Positions 1-10,926 are shown, counted from the first letter of the stretch. The stretch: 64,000 nt of DNA from Propionivibrio hellwigii (GCF_041770905.1 NZ_JBEUWX010000003.1:248001-312000), one strand, 5' to 3'. Notes: generated by a model from the sequence alone, not told the origin. A program made the numbers and translations.

Positions 1-851
1 TCAATAACCGCATCAAGCATCCGCTGCACACCTTTGTTCTTGAATGCTGTACCACATAGCATCGGCTGAATTTCGCAATTGATGGTGCGCGCACGAAGCC
101 CTTGCAGGATTTCCGCTTCAGTCAAGTCGCCACTCTCGAGGTATTTATCCATCAAATCCTCAGAGGCCTCGGCCGCCGACTCGACCATCTTGCTGCGCCA
201 TTCTTCCGCCAAGCCTTGCAAATCGGCAGGAATATCACGGTGTTCGAACTTCATCCCCTGGGATGACTCATCCCAGATGATCGCTTTCATCTTAATTAGA
301 TCGACAACGCCAGCAAAAGAATCTTCTTTACCAATTGGAATAACGATAGGCACAGGGGTTGCCTTCAGACGTGAAATCATCTGCTCGACAACCTTAAAAA
401 AGTCAGCCCCTTGCCGATCCATCTTATTGACAAAGGCCAAACGGGGCACTTTGTATTTATTAGCCTGTCTCCATACAGTTTCTGACTGAGGCTGCACCCC
501 CCCCACCGCACAGTACACCATGCAAGCGCCATCAAGCACACGCATCGAACGCTCAACCTCGATCGTAAAGTCAACGTGCCCCGGCGTATCAATGATATTG
601 AACCGATGTTCAGGGTATTGCATATCCATACCCTTCCAGAAACAGGTCGTCGCGGCAGAGGTAATGGTGATACCCCGCTCCTGTTCCTGCTCCATCCAAT
701 CCATGGTTGCCGCGCCATCATGCACTTCGCCAAGTTTATGGTTTACGCCGGTGTAATAAAGAATTCGCTCGGTTGTCGTTGTTTTGCCGGCGTCAATATG
801 CGCGCTGATACCAATATTACGATAGCGCTCAATAGGGGTTTTACGTGCCAC
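1..851 (-). CDS. fusA: Elongation factor G, N-terminal part (runs off the left edge)
   Basis: Translational GTPase that drives ribosomal translocation. Reading from position 851 leftwards gives a protein starting MARKTPIERYRNIGISAHID. The P-loop is AHIDAGKT (residues 17-24), the G2/effector stretch is RGITI near residue 60, G3 is DTPGH at 88-92 and NKMD follows near 142, all diagnostic of EF-G domain I. The start codon is GTG (849-851); there is no ATG at the conserved N-terminus. About 283 codons are present; the remaining domains lie outside the window. It is the last visible gene of the str operon (rpsL-rpsG-fusA), 69 bp after rpsG. No frame disruption is seen in the visible part. Confidence 0.97.
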   Translation of the reverse strand, partial: MARKTPIERYRNIGISAHIDAGKTTTTERILYYTGVNHKLGEVHDGAATMDWMEQEQERGITITSAATTCFWKGMDMQYPEHRFNIIDTPGHVDFTIEVERSMRVLDGACMVYCAVGGVQPQSETVWRQANKYKVPRLAFVNKMDRQGADFFKVVEQMISRLKATPVPIVIPIGKEDSFAGVVDLIKMKAIIWDESSQGMKFEHRDIPADLQGLAEEWRSKMVESAAEASEDLMDKYLESGDLTEAEILQGLRARTINCEIQPMLCGTAFKNKGVQRMLDAVI

Positions 852-920
852 GTTTAAGCCTTCATTGATAAAGAACGTTTACTGGCAGCCATCTGCCACC
901 AGCTATTAGCTATAAAAATA

Positions 921-1391
921 TTAAAAACGGAAGTGTGCAAATGCTTTGTTAGCATCCGCCATTCGATGCACTTCATCGCGCTTTTTCACCGCACCACCAC
1001 GATTTTCTGCAGCCTCCAGCATTTCTGCCGCCAAGCGCTGATCCATGGATTTTTCCGAACGTTTACGGGCAAACTCGCGCAACCAGCGCATAGCTAGCGC
1101 CATACGGCGACTCGGACGCACTTCCACCGGAACCTGATAGTTAGCACCACCAACGCGACGACTCTTGACCTCAACCAGCGGCTTGACGTTATTCATTGCC
1201 AAACCAAACACTTCAATGGGGTCTTTACCGGCCTTAGAAGCAATAATATCGAATGCACCATAAACGATACGCTCGGCAACCGACTTCTTGCCACTTAGCA
1301 TAATGGTATTGATGAACTTAGAAACTTCGACATTACCGAATTTAGGATCCGGCAAAATATCGCGCTTAGGAACTTCACGACGACGAGGCAT
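921..1391 (-). CDS. rpsG: 30S ribosomal protein S7
   Basis: Primary 16S rRNA-binding protein that nucleates assembly of the 30S head. The 156-residue product has the usual length and begins MPRRREVPKRDILPDPKFG, the standard S7 N-terminus. It also carries the conserved VEVRPSRRMALAMRWL segment. It lies between rpsL (102 bp upstream) and fusA, as in the classical str operon. In E. coli S7 represses its own operon by binding the rpsL-rpsG intercistronic RNA; whether that site works here is not visible. Confidence 0.98.
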   Translation of the reverse strand: MPRRREVPKRDILPDPKFGNVEVSKFINTIMLSGKKSVAERIVYGAFDIIASKAGKDPIEVFGLAMNNVKPLVEVKSRRVGGANYQVPVEVRPSRRMALAMRWLREFARKRSEKSMDQRLAAEMLEAAENRGGAVKKRDEVHRMADANKAFAHFRF

Positions 1392-1492
1392 ATTGACCTT
1401 TCACTATAAATTCAGCTGAAGACCGGCGCAAAATTAATGTTGACACCAGCCCTCACAGCTACCCAATAGAGCAGCTACTTACTAAACGGCGG

Positions 1493-1870
1493 TTACGCCG
1501 CTTTTGGACGTTTCGTTCCGTACTTAGAACGAGCCTGTTTACGATCCTTTACACCCTGGGTATCCAGGGAGCCACGAACCGTGTGATACCGCACACCCGG
1601 CAAATCTTTAACACGACCACCACGAATCAAGACCACCGAGTGTTCCTGAAGATTGTGCCCTTCGCCGCCAATATATGAAATCACTTCAAAACTATTGGTC
1701 AGACGCACCTTGCACACCTTGCGCAAGGCTGAATTCGGTTTTTTCGGCGTCGTCGTATAAACACGCGTACATACGCCACGTTTTTGTGGGCAACATTCCA
1801 ACGCCGGTACTTTATTCTTGCTGATCACAGCCATCCGCGGCTTACGAACCAGTTGATTGATGGTTGGCAT
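1493..1870 (-). CDS. rpsL: 30S ribosomal protein S12
   Basis: Decoding-centre ribosomal protein, 125 residues, starting MPTINQLVRKPR. The two loops known to determine streptomycin response are present in the normal form: TPKKPNSALRKV (Lys around 43) and GGRVKDLPGVRYH (Lys around 88), so no classical resistance substitution is seen. First gene of the rpsL-rpsG-fusA unit. The 168 bp separating it from rpoC contains no gene and no clear terminator hairpin, so read-through from rpoBC is possible. Confidence 0.98.
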   Translation of the reverse strand: MPTINQLVRKPRMAVISKNKVPALECCPQKRGVCTRVYTTTPKKPNSALRKVCKVRLTNSFEVISYIGGEGHNLQEHSVVLIRGGRVKDLPGVRYHTVRGSLDTQGVKDRKQARSKYGTKRPKAA

Positions 1871-2038
1871 ACCTTTTGATTCCTATCCAAACCGTAACGC
1901 CATGACAAAAAACTAAGCGTTACACAGCCCAACGCAGGGTAGAGCCCGCATTGATATACTCAAAAACAGTGCATACAACACACGCTATGTTTGCACTATG
2001 AAAAAAGAAGCGCATTCTATGAGCTAAGCCTTGCCAAG

Positions 2039-5000
2039 TCAACCAACAGAAGCACCTGCAACATCCAGTGGCGCTTCTTTTTCAGAAGATTCAGAAGCGA
2101 TATGACTTTCGACGACATCACTCAATGACGACTCTGCTAAAGCCTGATTCTTGCGCATCCGATGGTAGGCAAGCCCAGTACCCGCAGGAATCAGGCGGCC
2201 GACGATGACATTCTCCTTGAGACCGCGTAATTCATCACGTTTACCCATGATTGCCGCTTCGGTCAGTACGCGTGTCGTCTCCTGGAACGAAGCTGCGGAA
2301 ATAAACGAATCGGTCGATAGCGAAGCTTTAGTAATCCCCAGCAATATGGGTTCATAGGTTGCGGGCAACTTACCTGGCGGCAGTGCGTCATTCTCGTCAA
2401 ACAGATGCGCCTTCTCGACTTGCTCACCACGGATAAACTTAGTATCACCCGGATCGACAACCAGTGCACGGCGCAACATTTGCCGCACGATGACCTCGAT
2501 ATGTTTGTCATTGATCTTGACGCCCTGCAAACGGTAAACGTCCTGCACCTCATCGGTAATGTAGACAGCAAGCGCCTCCGGCCCTTGCAGACGAAGGATG
2601 TCATGCGGATCAGGCGCACCATCGACAATCATCTCACCCTTATTGACGATTTGACCGTCGTGCACCATGACGTTCTTGTCCTTCGGAATCAGGTACTCGT
2701 GCGGCACACCCTCAAAATCGGTGATGATCAGACGCTGCTTACCTTTCGTATCCTTACCGAAGGAAACCGTCCCGGTATTCTCCGCCAGAATGCCAGCATC
2801 CTTGGGGGTGCGCGCCTCGAACAGCTCAGCAACACGTGGCAGACCGCCCGTAATATCACGGGTTTTAGCCGATTCCTGTGGCAGACGCGCCATCACATCG
2901 CCCACTGAAATTTGTTGCCCGTCGGCCACCGTAATGATCGCACCAACTTGGAATGTGATTGTGACCGGCTGCTCGCTGCCATGCATACGGACTTCTTCAC
3001 CTTGGGCATCAAACAGCTTGACCTGTGGCCGCAGCCCTTTACTTTGGCCTTTACCTCCACTCTTAGAATCAATGACTACAAGCGTCGAAAGCCCTGTGAC
3101 CTCATCGATCTGCTTGGCAACCGTCACCCCTTCCTCGACATTCTCAAAGCGAACCTGTCCGGCATATTCGGCAATAATTGGGCGCGTATGCGGATCCCAG
3201 GTCGCCAGCTTGGTACCTGCTTTGATCTGCTGACCATCGGTTACCTGCAAGGTGGAACCATAGGGCACTTTATGTCGCTCGCGCTCGCGCCCATTGTCAT
3301 CAGTAATCGCGATTTCACCGGAACGGGTAATGACGATTTTTTCGTTCTTATCACTGGTCACATAGCGCATCGAAGCCATGAAACGCACGATACCAGCACT
3401 CTTGGATTCGACCTGGCTAGCTGCGGCTGCACGCGATGCTGCACCGCCCACATGGAACGTCCGCATGGTCAACTGTGTTCCCGGTTCGCCAATCGACTGC
3501 GCGGCAATGACGCCCACTGATTCACCAACATTGACCAACGTACCGCGTCCAAGATCGCGACCATAACACTTGGCACATAAGCCATAGCGCGTATCACAGG
3601 TCAGGGGTGTCCGCACCTTGATTTCATCAATCCCCAACTTACCGATCAGTTCGCATAAGTCCTCAGTAATCAGCGTGCCCGCCTCGATCACGGTTTCACC
3701 GGTTTCTGGATGGGCAATATCATGCAAGGTCACACGGCCAAGGACCCGGTCACCCAGCGACTCGACCACCTCTCCGCCTTCGAGCAAGGCACGCATGGTC
3801 ACGCCCCTTTCGGTACCACAGTCTTCTTCCGTCACCACCAGATCCTGGGTGACATCCACCAGACGGCGGGTCAAATAACCCGAATTCGCAGTTTTTAGCG
3901 CCGTATCGGCCAGCCCTTTACGGGCGCCGTGCGTCGAAATGAAGTATTGAAGTACGTTCAGCCCTTCACGGAAGTTGGTCGTAATCGGTGTTTCGATGAT
4001 GGAGCCGTCCGGTTTGGCCATCAGACCGCGCATCCCCGCCAACTGGCGGATTTGTGCCGCCGAGCCGCGCGCACCGGAGTCCGCCATCATGTAAATCGAG
4101 TTGAAGGACTCTTGCTTGACCTTTTTGCCCTGATAATCGACGACCTCTTCACTGCCCAGCTGCTCCATCATCACCTTGGCAACACGATCCCCGGTTTGCC
4201 CCCAGATGTCGACCACCTTGTTGTAACGCTCTCCATCAGTGACCAAGCCGTTGGTGTACTGCCCTTCGATCTCCTTTACCTCCTTCTCGGCCGCTGCAAT
4301 GATTTCGTATTTTTGGGGCGGTACGAGCATGTCGTCCGAGCAGATCGAAATTCCGGCACGGGTCGCCAAACGATACCCGTTTTGCATCAGCTTGTCGGCA
4401 AAAACTACCGTCTCCTTAAGGCCGCAGCGCCGAAAAGCAGCATTGATCAGCTTCGAAATTTCCTTCTTTTTAAGCGGCTTGTCGATCACACTGAACGGCA
4501 AGCCTTTGGGCAAAATCTCTGAGAGCAATGCACGCCCAGCCGTCGTCTGATAACGGGTCAGCTTCTCCTGCCAATTACCATCGGCGTCTTTCTCATACTC
4601 TTTGATGCGTACCGAAATCCTTGCATGCAAATCCAGTACACCCGTTTGAAGCGCACGCGATACCTCGGCGAGGTCGACAAAGGCCATTCCTTCGCCATTG
4701 GCGTTGATACATTCGCGCGTGGCGTAGTACAAGCCCAACACGATATCCTGCGACGGTACGATGATCGGGTCGCCGTTCGCGGGCGACAACACGTTGTTTG
4801 AGGCCAGCATCAGCGTCCGGGCTTCCATCTGCGCCTCAAGGGAAAGCGGCACGTGTACAGCCATTTGGTCGCCATCAAAGTCGGCGTTAAACGCCGCACA
4901 AACTAATGGATGCAACTGAATGGCTTTGCCTTCGATCAAAGTAGGCTCAAACGCCTGAATCCCCAAGCGGTGCAGCGTCGGCGCACGGTTGAGCAGAATC

Positions 5001-6262
5001 GGGTGCTCGCGGATCACTTCTTCAAGAATGTCCCAAACGATTGGCTCTTGCATGTCAACCATTTTTCTCGCCTGTTTGATCGTCGTCGCCAGCCCCATCA
5101 ATTCAAGCTTGTTGAAGATAAATGGTTTGAATAGCTCAAGTGCCATCAATTTGGGCAGGCCACACTGGTGCAGTTTGAGCTGTGGGCCGACGACGATCAC
5201 CGAACGGCCAGAATAGTCAACGCGTTTGCCAAGCAGATTCTGGCGGAAACGCCCGCCTTTACCCTTGATCATATCCGCCAGCGATTTTAGCGGCCGTTTG
5301 TTGGCGCCCGTCATGGCCTTACCGCGCCGCCCGTTATCAAGCAGCGAATCAACGGCTTCCTGCAGCATGCGCTTTTCGTTGCGCACGATGATCTCCGGCG
5401 CTTTCAGTTCAAGCAACCGCTTCAGGCGATTATTACGGTTGATGACACGACGGTAGAGATCATTGAGATCGGAGGTTGCGAAGCGGCCGCCATCCAGTGG
5501 CACGAGCGGACGCAGATCCGGCGGTAGCACCGGCAACACTTCAAGAATCATCCATTCGGGCTTGATCCCGGATTTCTTGAATCCTTCAAGAACTTTCAGG
5601 CGCTTGGAAAATTTTTTGCTCTTGGTTTCCGACGATGTTGTTTCTAGTTCGGCGCGCAAGCGTTCGATTTCACCGGTAAGATCGATCGAGCACAACAACT
5701 CACGGATGCCTTCGGCGCCCATCATGGCTTGAAACTCATCGCCATATTCTTCCATCATTTCGAGGTACTGCTCTTCAGTCAGCAGTTGCCCACGCTGCAA
5801 ATTGGGCACCAGCCCCGGGTCGCAAACGACAAAGGCCTCGAAATACAGTACGCGCTCGATATCGCGCAGGGTCATATCCAGCACCATGCCAAGCCGCGAA
5901 GGCAGGCTCTTGAGGAACCAGATATGCGCAACGGGCGATGCCAGCTCGATATGCGCCATACGCTCCCGGCGCACTTTGGACAGCGTCACCTCGACGCCAC
6001 ATTTCTCACAAATGACGCCGCGATGTTTTAAGCGCTTGTACTTGCCGCACAAACATTCGTAATCCTTGGTTGGACCAAAAATCTTGGAGCAGAACAGGCC
6101 ATCGCGCTCCGGCTTGAACGTCCGGTAATTGATGGTTTCCGGCTTCTTGACTTCGCCGTAAGACCAGGAACGAATTTTTTCCGGCGAAGCCAGACCAATG
6201 GTAATTGCGTCGAACTGTTCTTCCTGTGTAACCTGTTTGAATAAATCAAGCAGTGCTTTCAT
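2039..6262 (-). CDS. rpoC: DNA-directed RNA polymerase subunit beta'
   Basis: Largest RNA polymerase subunit, 1407 residues, normal for a proteobacterium. The N-terminal zinc site (Cys70, Cys72, Cys85, Cys88) is intact. The catalytic magnesium loop NADFDGD lies near residue 460. The second zinc site (CDTRYGLCAKC) and the bridge/trigger-helix region follow. Starts with MKALLDLFKQ, the usual N-terminus. It follows rpoB by 89 bp in the same transcription unit. The C-terminal acidic tail is unremarkable. Confidence 0.98.
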   Translation of the reverse strand: MKALLDLFKQVTQEEQFDAITIGLASPEKIRSWSYGEVKKPETINYRTFKPERDGLFCSKIFGPTKDYECLCGKYKRLKHRGVICEKCGVEVTLSKVRRERMAHIELASPVAHIWFLKSLPSRLGMVLDMTLRDIERVLYFEAFVVCDPGLVPNLQRGQLLTEEQYLEMMEEYGDEFQAMMGAEGIRELLCSIDLTGEIERLRAELETTSSETKSKKFSKRLKVLEGFKKSGIKPEWMILEVLPVLPPDLRPLVPLDGGRFATSDLNDLYRRVINRNNRLKRLLELKAPEIIVRNEKRMLQEAVDSLLDNGRRGKAMTGANKRPLKSLADMIKGKGGRFRQNLLGKRVDYSGRSVIVVGPQLKLHQCGLPKLMALELFKPFIFNKLELMGLATTIKQARKMVDMQEPIVWDILEEVIREHPILLNRAPTLHRLGIQAFEPTLIEGKAIQLHPLVCAAFNADFDGDQMAVHVPLSLEAQMEARTLMLASNNVLSPANGDPIIVPSQDIVLGLYYATRECINANGEGMAFVDLAEVSRALQTGVLDLHARISVRIKEYEKDADGNWQEKLTRYQTTAGRALLSEILPKGLPFSVIDKPLKKKEISKLINAAFRRCGLKETVVFADKLMQNGYRLATRAGISICSDDMLVPPQKYEIIAAAEKEVKEIEGQYTNGLVTDGERYNKVVDIWGQTGDRVAKVMMEQLGSEEVVDYQGKKVKQESFNSIYMMADSGARGSAAQIRQLAGMRGLMAKPDGSIIETPITTNFREGLNVLQYFISTHGARKGLADTALKTANSGYLTRRLVDVTQDLVVTEEDCGTERGVTMRALLEGGEVVESLGDRVLGRVTLHDIAHPETGETVIEAGTLITEDLCELIGKLGIDEIKVRTPLTCDTRYGLCAKCYGRDLGRGTLVNVGESVGVIAAQSIGEPGTQLTMRTFHVGGAASRAAAASQVESKSAGIVRFMASMRYVTSDKNEKIVITRSGEIAITDDNGRERERHKVPYGSTLQVTDGQQIKAGTKLATWDPHTRPIIAEYAGQVRFENVEEGVTVAKQIDEVTGLSTLVVIDSKSGGKGQSKGLRPQVKLFDAQGEEVRMHGSEQPVTITFQVGAIITVADGQQISVGDVMARLPQESAKTRDITGGLPRVAELFEARTPKDAGILAENTGTVSFGKDTKGKQRLIITDFEGVPHEYLIPKDKNVMVHDGQIVNKGEMIVDGAPDPHDILRLQGPEALAVYITDEVQDVYRLQGVKINDKHIEVIVRQMLRRALVVDPGDTKFIRGEQVEKAHLFDENDALPPGKLPATYEPILLGITKASLSTDSFISAASFQETTRVLTEAAIMGKRDELRGLKENVIVGRLIPAGTGLAYHRMRKNQALAESSLSDVVESHIASESSEKEAPLDVAGASVG

Positions 6263-6351
6263 TTTTTCCCAAACCTCCGGTTTTGAGTGAAATACGAAAT
6301 CTGAAAAAGGGAACGTGGTCGGTTTTTTCCCACAATTTACGATTCACTCAA

Positions 6352-9300
6352 TCAATAGCGATCCAGATCAATGTCGATTGCCAGCGAGCGGATTTCCTTG
6401 ACCAGTACATTGAATGATTCCGGCATGCCGGCATCGATCTTGTGGTCGCCTTTGACAATGTTTTCATAGACTTTGGTGCGCCCGTTAACATCGTCCGACT
6501 TGACAGTCAGCATTTCTTGTAGGACATACGAGGCGCCATAAGCTTCGAGCGCCCAAACTTCCATTTCGCCGAAACGCTGACCGCCGAATTGGGCTTTGCC
6601 GCCCAACGGCTGCTGCGTCACCAAGGAATATGGCCCGGTCGAGCGCGCATGCATCTTGTCATCGACAAGGTGGTGAAGCTTGAGAACGTGCATATAGCCT
6701 ACAGTCACCGGACGATCGAACTGCTCGCCCGTGCGCCCGTCGAACAACGTCATTTGACCAGATTCCGGCATACCGGCGAGACGCAGCATTTCCTTGATCT
6801 CTTTCTCGTGAGCGCCGTCAAACACCGGGGTTGCGAACGGCACCCCCGCTTCCAGGTTGCCGGCCATTTCGACAATCTCGTCATCACTCAACTGCGTCAG
6901 ATCTTCTGGTTTGCCGTTGGTGTTATACACCTTATCGAGGAATTCACGGAGTTCTTTGGCGCTCGCCTGACGGCGCAGCATTTCGCCAATCCGGAACCCC
7001 AAGCCTTTGGCGGCCAGCCCTAAATGTACTTCCAGAACCTGACCGATATTCATCCGCGAAGGAACCCCCAGCGGATTGAGCACCACATCAACCGGACGGC
7101 CATCGGCCATATAGGGCATATCCTCGACTGGCACGATATGAGAAACGACGCCTTTATTACCATGGCGCCCAGCCATCTTGTCGCCGGCCTGCAAACGGCG
7201 TTTAACGGCCACATACACTTTGACCATTTTCTGCACGCCCGGCGGCAGTTCGTCACCCTGCGTCAGCTTCTTGCGTTTTTCCTCAAAAGCGATATCGAAG
7301 TCCTTGCGTGTCTGCTCCAGGCCATCGCGCAAAGACTCAAGCTGCTGCGCGACCTCTTCATCCACCATGCGGATATCAAACCAATGATGCATCTCGATGC
7401 CATCAAGATACTCTTTGGTAATGAGCGTTCCTTTAGCCAAACGCTTCGGGCCGCCATTGGCTGCCTTGCCGATGAGCAAGCGCTCGACACGCGCAAAGGC
7501 ATCGCGTTCGACGATACGCAACTGGTCGGCCAGATCAAGCTTGTAGCCGCGCAGATGATCATCGATGATCGATTGCGCACGCTTGTCGCGCTCGATGCCT
7601 TCTCGAGTGAAAACTTGTACGTCGATGACTGTGCCGGAAATGCCGGACGGTACTCGCAGTGAGGTATCTTTTACATCCGAAGCCTTTTCGCCGAAAATGG
7701 CGCGCAGTAGTTTTTCTTCCGGCGTCAACTGCGTTTCGCCCTTGGGCGTCACCTTGCCAACCAGAACATCGCCCGCGTTAACCTCGGCGCCGATATAGAC
7801 AATGCCGGAATCGTCCAGGCGGGACAGCTGCGCCTCGCCCAGAGAGGCGATATCGCGGGTAATTTCTTCAGGTCCGAGCTTGGTATCGCGGGAAACGACG
7901 GTCAGCTCTTCGATATGAATCGACGTAAAGCGATCTTCCGCCACGACGCGCTCGGAAATCAGGATCGAATCCTCAAAGTTGTAGCCATTCCAGGGCATAA
8001 AGGCAATCAGCATGTTCTGGCCAAGCGCCAGTTCGCCTTTGTCGGTCGACGCGCCGTCGGCCACGACGTCGCCCTGCGTAATTACATCGCCCACGCGCAC
8101 CAGCGGTCGTTGGTTGATGTTGGTATTCTGGTTTGAACGTGTGTATTTGACGAGGTTATAAATATCGACGCCGACTTCGCCCGGCACCGTTTCCTCATCA
8201 TTAACACGCACAACGATCCGTGAGGCATCGACATAATCGACCTGGCCGCCGCGCAAAGCTTGCACGGCCGTGCCAGAGTCAACGGCGACAGTACGTTCAA
8301 TACCCGTACCGACCACCGGCTTTTCCGGGCGCAGGCATGGCACCGCCTGACGCTGCATGTTGGCGCCCATCAAGGCGCGGTTCGCATCGTCATGTTCAAG
8401 AAAAGGAATCAACGACGCCGCCACAGAAACGATTTGTTCCGGCGCAACGTCCATATAGTCTACGCGCGAAGGTTCGGCCAGGATGGTTTCGTCCTTCTCA
8501 CGACAGGTGACGAGTTCATCCACCAGACGGCCTTCCGCATCCAGCGCAGCGTTGGCCTGTGCAACGATAAAATTACCCTCCTCGATCGCCGACAGGTACT
8601 CGATCTGGTCAGTCACCTTGCCATCAATCACCTTACGATAGGCTGTTTCCAGAAAACCGTAGGCATTGGTGCGCGCATAGAGTGCCAGGGAGTTGATGAG
8701 GCCAATGTTCGGCCCTTCCGGTGTTTCGATCGGGCAAACGCGACCATAATGTGTCGGGTGTACGTCACGCACCTCGAAACCTGCCCGTTCCCGGGTCAGG
8801 CCGCCTGGGCCCAGCGCTGAAATCCGGCGTTTGTGCGTAATTTCGGACAGCGGATTGGTCTGATCCATAAACTGCGAAAGCTGGCTCGACCCAAAAAACT
8901 CGCGCACGGCTGCGCTGATCGGCTTGGCATTGATCAGATCATGTGGCATCAGGTTATCCGACTCGGCCTGCGATAAACGCTCTTTCACCGCGCGCTCGAC
9001 GCGAACCAAGCCAGCGCGGAACTGGTTTTCGGCCAGTTCACCAACCGAACGCACGCGGCGATTGCCCAAATGATCAATATCGTCGATCTCGCCGCGACCA
9101 TTACGCAGTTCGACCAGGATCTTGATGACTTCGACAATATCGCGCGGCGACAACGTCAGCTGTTCGCTCACCCCCCCAACCACGCCCAGTGATTTGAGCT
9201 GCGTCAGCAATGAGGTCGCTTCTTCCAACGTCAGGTTTTCGGCAACGGCGCGCATGCCATAAACCAGCTCACCCAGCCACTGTTCGACGGCCTCTGTTGA

Positions 9301-10635
9301 TCCGCCTGCCACATCGACAATCGCCTGCACCACGGCATCGTGTTTAGCCGGGACACTCTTGACCATCACTTTGTATTCAATGACATCCTGGCGCCCAACG
9401 CGGCGGTTGAATTTCATGCGCCCTACACTAGACAAGTCATAGCGCTCGTCGGAATAGAACAAGCCATTGAACAGATTTTCAACAGCATCCTCAGTGGGCG
9501 GCTCACCCGGACGCATCATGCGATAGATAGCAACGCGCGCCGCCTGTTTCGATGAAATCTCGTCTGAACGCAGTGTCTGCGAGATAAAGGCGCCGCGGTC
9601 GAGATCATTGATGTACAGGGTCTGCAACTGGTCGACACCCGCATCGATCAGCGTAGCAAGCAGTGTCTCCGTAATCTCATCGTTTGCATTGGCAAGAATT
9701 TCGCCGGTTTCTCGGTCGATGACATTCTGCGCAACGACACGGCCGATAATGAAATCTTCCGGCACGGCAATCTGGTGAATATTGGCGGCATCAAGCTCGC
9801 GAATATGTTTGGCGGTAATACGCTTATCCTTGGCGACAATAGTTTTACCCGATTTGTCGTTGAAATCGAAACGCGCCACTTCACCACGCAACCGCTCAGG
9901 CACCAAAGAAAACTCGATACCTTTCTGGCTCAGATAGAAAGTATCGAATTCAAAAAACTCGCGCAAAATTTGCTCCGGCGTCAGCCCAATTGCTTTGAGC
10001 AGCACGGTGACGGGCATTTTGCGACGGCGGTCAACACGGAAAAACAGGATATCTTTCGGATCGAACTCAAAATCCAGCCAGGAACCGCGATAAGGAATGA
10101 CGCGCGCCGAAAAGAGCAACTTGCCCGAACTATGCGTTTTGCCGCGATCATGTTCAAAAAAGGCCCCTGGCGAACGGTGCAATTGCGAAACAATTACACG
10201 CTCCGTACCATTGATAACGAAAGAGCCCGTCGTCGTCATGAGCGGAATTTCACCCATGTACACTTCTTGCTCTTTGACTTCTTTAATCGTATCGGGCGCT
10301 TCGCGATCCATGATGACCAGACGCACCCGGGCACGCAGCGCCGAGGCAAAAGTCAGGCCGCGCTGCTGACATTCTTTGACATCGAAGGCCGGTTCGGCCA
10401 GCGTATAACTGACAAACTCAAGCCGTGCATTTCCGCTGTGGCTAACGATGGGAAAAATCGAAGTGAATGCTGCCTGCAAACCCTGATTTTTGCGTCGCTC
10501 CGAAGGTACTGCAGCTTGCAGGAAGTCAGTAAAAGACTCCAGCTGTGTCGCTAATAAGAAGGGTACATCCAGCACGTTGGCGCGCTTGGCAAAACTCTTG
10601 CGAATACGTTTTTTCTCGGTATAGGAGTAGGTCAT
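6352..10635 (-). CDS. rpoB: DNA-directed RNA polymerase subunit beta
   Basis: Second-largest RNA polymerase subunit, 1427 residues from the ATG at 10635 (MTYSYTEKKRIRKSFAKR, the family N-terminus); an in-frame start 24 bp upstream has no conserved sequence after it. The rifampicin-binding region reads FFGSSQLSQFMDQTNPLSEI then THKRRISALGPGG, i.e. the sensitive-type Asp, His and Ser residues. The C-terminal clamp segment ends in DIDLDRY. Expression is likely tuned by the attenuator hairpin upstream at 10871-10907. Confidence 0.98.
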   Translation of the reverse strand: MTYSYTEKKRIRKSFAKRANVLDVPFLLATQLESFTDFLQAAVPSERRKNQGLQAAFTSIFPIVSHSGNARLEFVSYTLAEPAFDVKECQQRGLTFASALRARVRLVIMDREAPDTIKEVKEQEVYMGEIPLMTTTGSFVINGTERVIVSQLHRSPGAFFEHDRGKTHSSGKLLFSARVIPYRGSWLDFEFDPKDILFFRVDRRRKMPVTVLLKAIGLTPEQILREFFEFDTFYLSQKGIEFSLVPERLRGEVARFDFNDKSGKTIVAKDKRITAKHIRELDAANIHQIAVPEDFIIGRVVAQNVIDRETGEILANANDEITETLLATLIDAGVDQLQTLYINDLDRGAFISQTLRSDEISSKQAARVAIYRMMRPGEPPTEDAVENLFNGLFYSDERYDLSSVGRMKFNRRVGRQDVIEYKVMVKSVPAKHDAVVQAIVDVAGGSTEAVEQWLGELVYGMRAVAENLTLEEATSLLTQLKSLGVVGGVSEQLTLSPRDIVEVIKILVELRNGRGEIDDIDHLGNRRVRSVGELAENQFRAGLVRVERAVKERLSQAESDNLMPHDLINAKPISAAVREFFGSSQLSQFMDQTNPLSEITHKRRISALGPGGLTRERAGFEVRDVHPTHYGRVCPIETPEGPNIGLINSLALYARTNAYGFLETAYRKVIDGKVTDQIEYLSAIEEGNFIVAQANAALDAEGRLVDELVTCREKDETILAEPSRVDYMDVAPEQIVSVAASLIPFLEHDDANRALMGANMQRQAVPCLRPEKPVVGTGIERTVAVDSGTAVQALRGGQVDYVDASRIVVRVNDEETVPGEVGVDIYNLVKYTRSNQNTNINQRPLVRVGDVITQGDVVADGASTDKGELALGQNMLIAFMPWNGYNFEDSILISERVVAEDRFTSIHIEELTVVSRDTKLGPEEITRDIASLGEAQLSRLDDSGIVYIGAEVNAGDVLVGKVTPKGETQLTPEEKLLRAIFGEKASDVKDTSLRVPSGISGTVIDVQVFTREGIERDKRAQSIIDDHLRGYKLDLADQLRIVERDAFARVERLLIGKAANGGPKRLAKGTLITKEYLDGIEMHHWFDIRMVDEEVAQQLESLRDGLEQTRKDFDIAFEEKRKKLTQGDELPPGVQKMVKVYVAVKRRLQAGDKMAGRHGNKGVVSHIVPVEDMPYMADGRPVDVVLNPLGVPSRMNIGQVLEVHLGLAAKGLGFRIGEMLRRQASAKELREFLDKVYNTNGKPEDLTQLSDDEIVEMAGNLEAGVPFATPVFDGAHEKEIKEMLRLAGMPESGQMTLFDGRTGEQFDRPVTVGYMHVLKLHHLVDDKMHARSTGPYSLVTQQPLGGKAQFGGQRFGEMEVWALEAYGASYVLQEMLTVKSDDVNGRTKVYENIVKGDHKIDAGMPESFNVLVKEIRSLAIDIDLDRY

Positions 10636-10870
10636 GGTAGCTCCGAGCTTCAAGAACAAATTCCTCTAGCAATCGACATTCCGGAGCGAGGTAATCCGGA
10701 AAGTTTGGCAACAAATAAATATAAGCAGACGCACGATCGACCAGGTTATCAGCAACCTAGACGGCATCCATCAAAACAATATCCCATGCTTGTATTTATA
10801 CGCTGATAACAATGTGGCCAAGTCTTGGAATGGCCAGAAACGAGGGGGTAAAAATTCTATTTCCGGAAAA

Positions 10871-10907
10871 GCACAAAAGGGCCGACCGCCTCAAGAGCAG
10901 TCAGCCC
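10871..10907 (-). terminator. Intercistronic terminator/attenuator between rplL and rpoB
   Basis: On the minus strand an 11-bp stem (positions 10897-10907 pairing with 10879-10889, two G-U pairs) with a 7-base loop is followed directly by a T-rich run ending at 10871. It sits 20 bp after the rplL stop and about 235 bp before rpoB. In E. coli a leaky attenuator at this same position lowers rpoBC transcription relative to the ribosomal protein genes; the same role is inferred here from position and shape. Confidence 0.8.
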
Positions 10908-10926
10908 AGCCAAAAAAACCTGGCGA

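Noticed and set aside
9775..10554. A long antisense frame (259 codons) within rpoB.
   Set aside because: It mirrors the highly constrained rpoB codons on the other strand and has no family resemblance.
9061..10635. Possible antibiotic-resistance substitutions in rpoB (and rpsL).
   Set aside because: The rifampicin-binding and streptomycin-determining residues are the sensitive-type ones.
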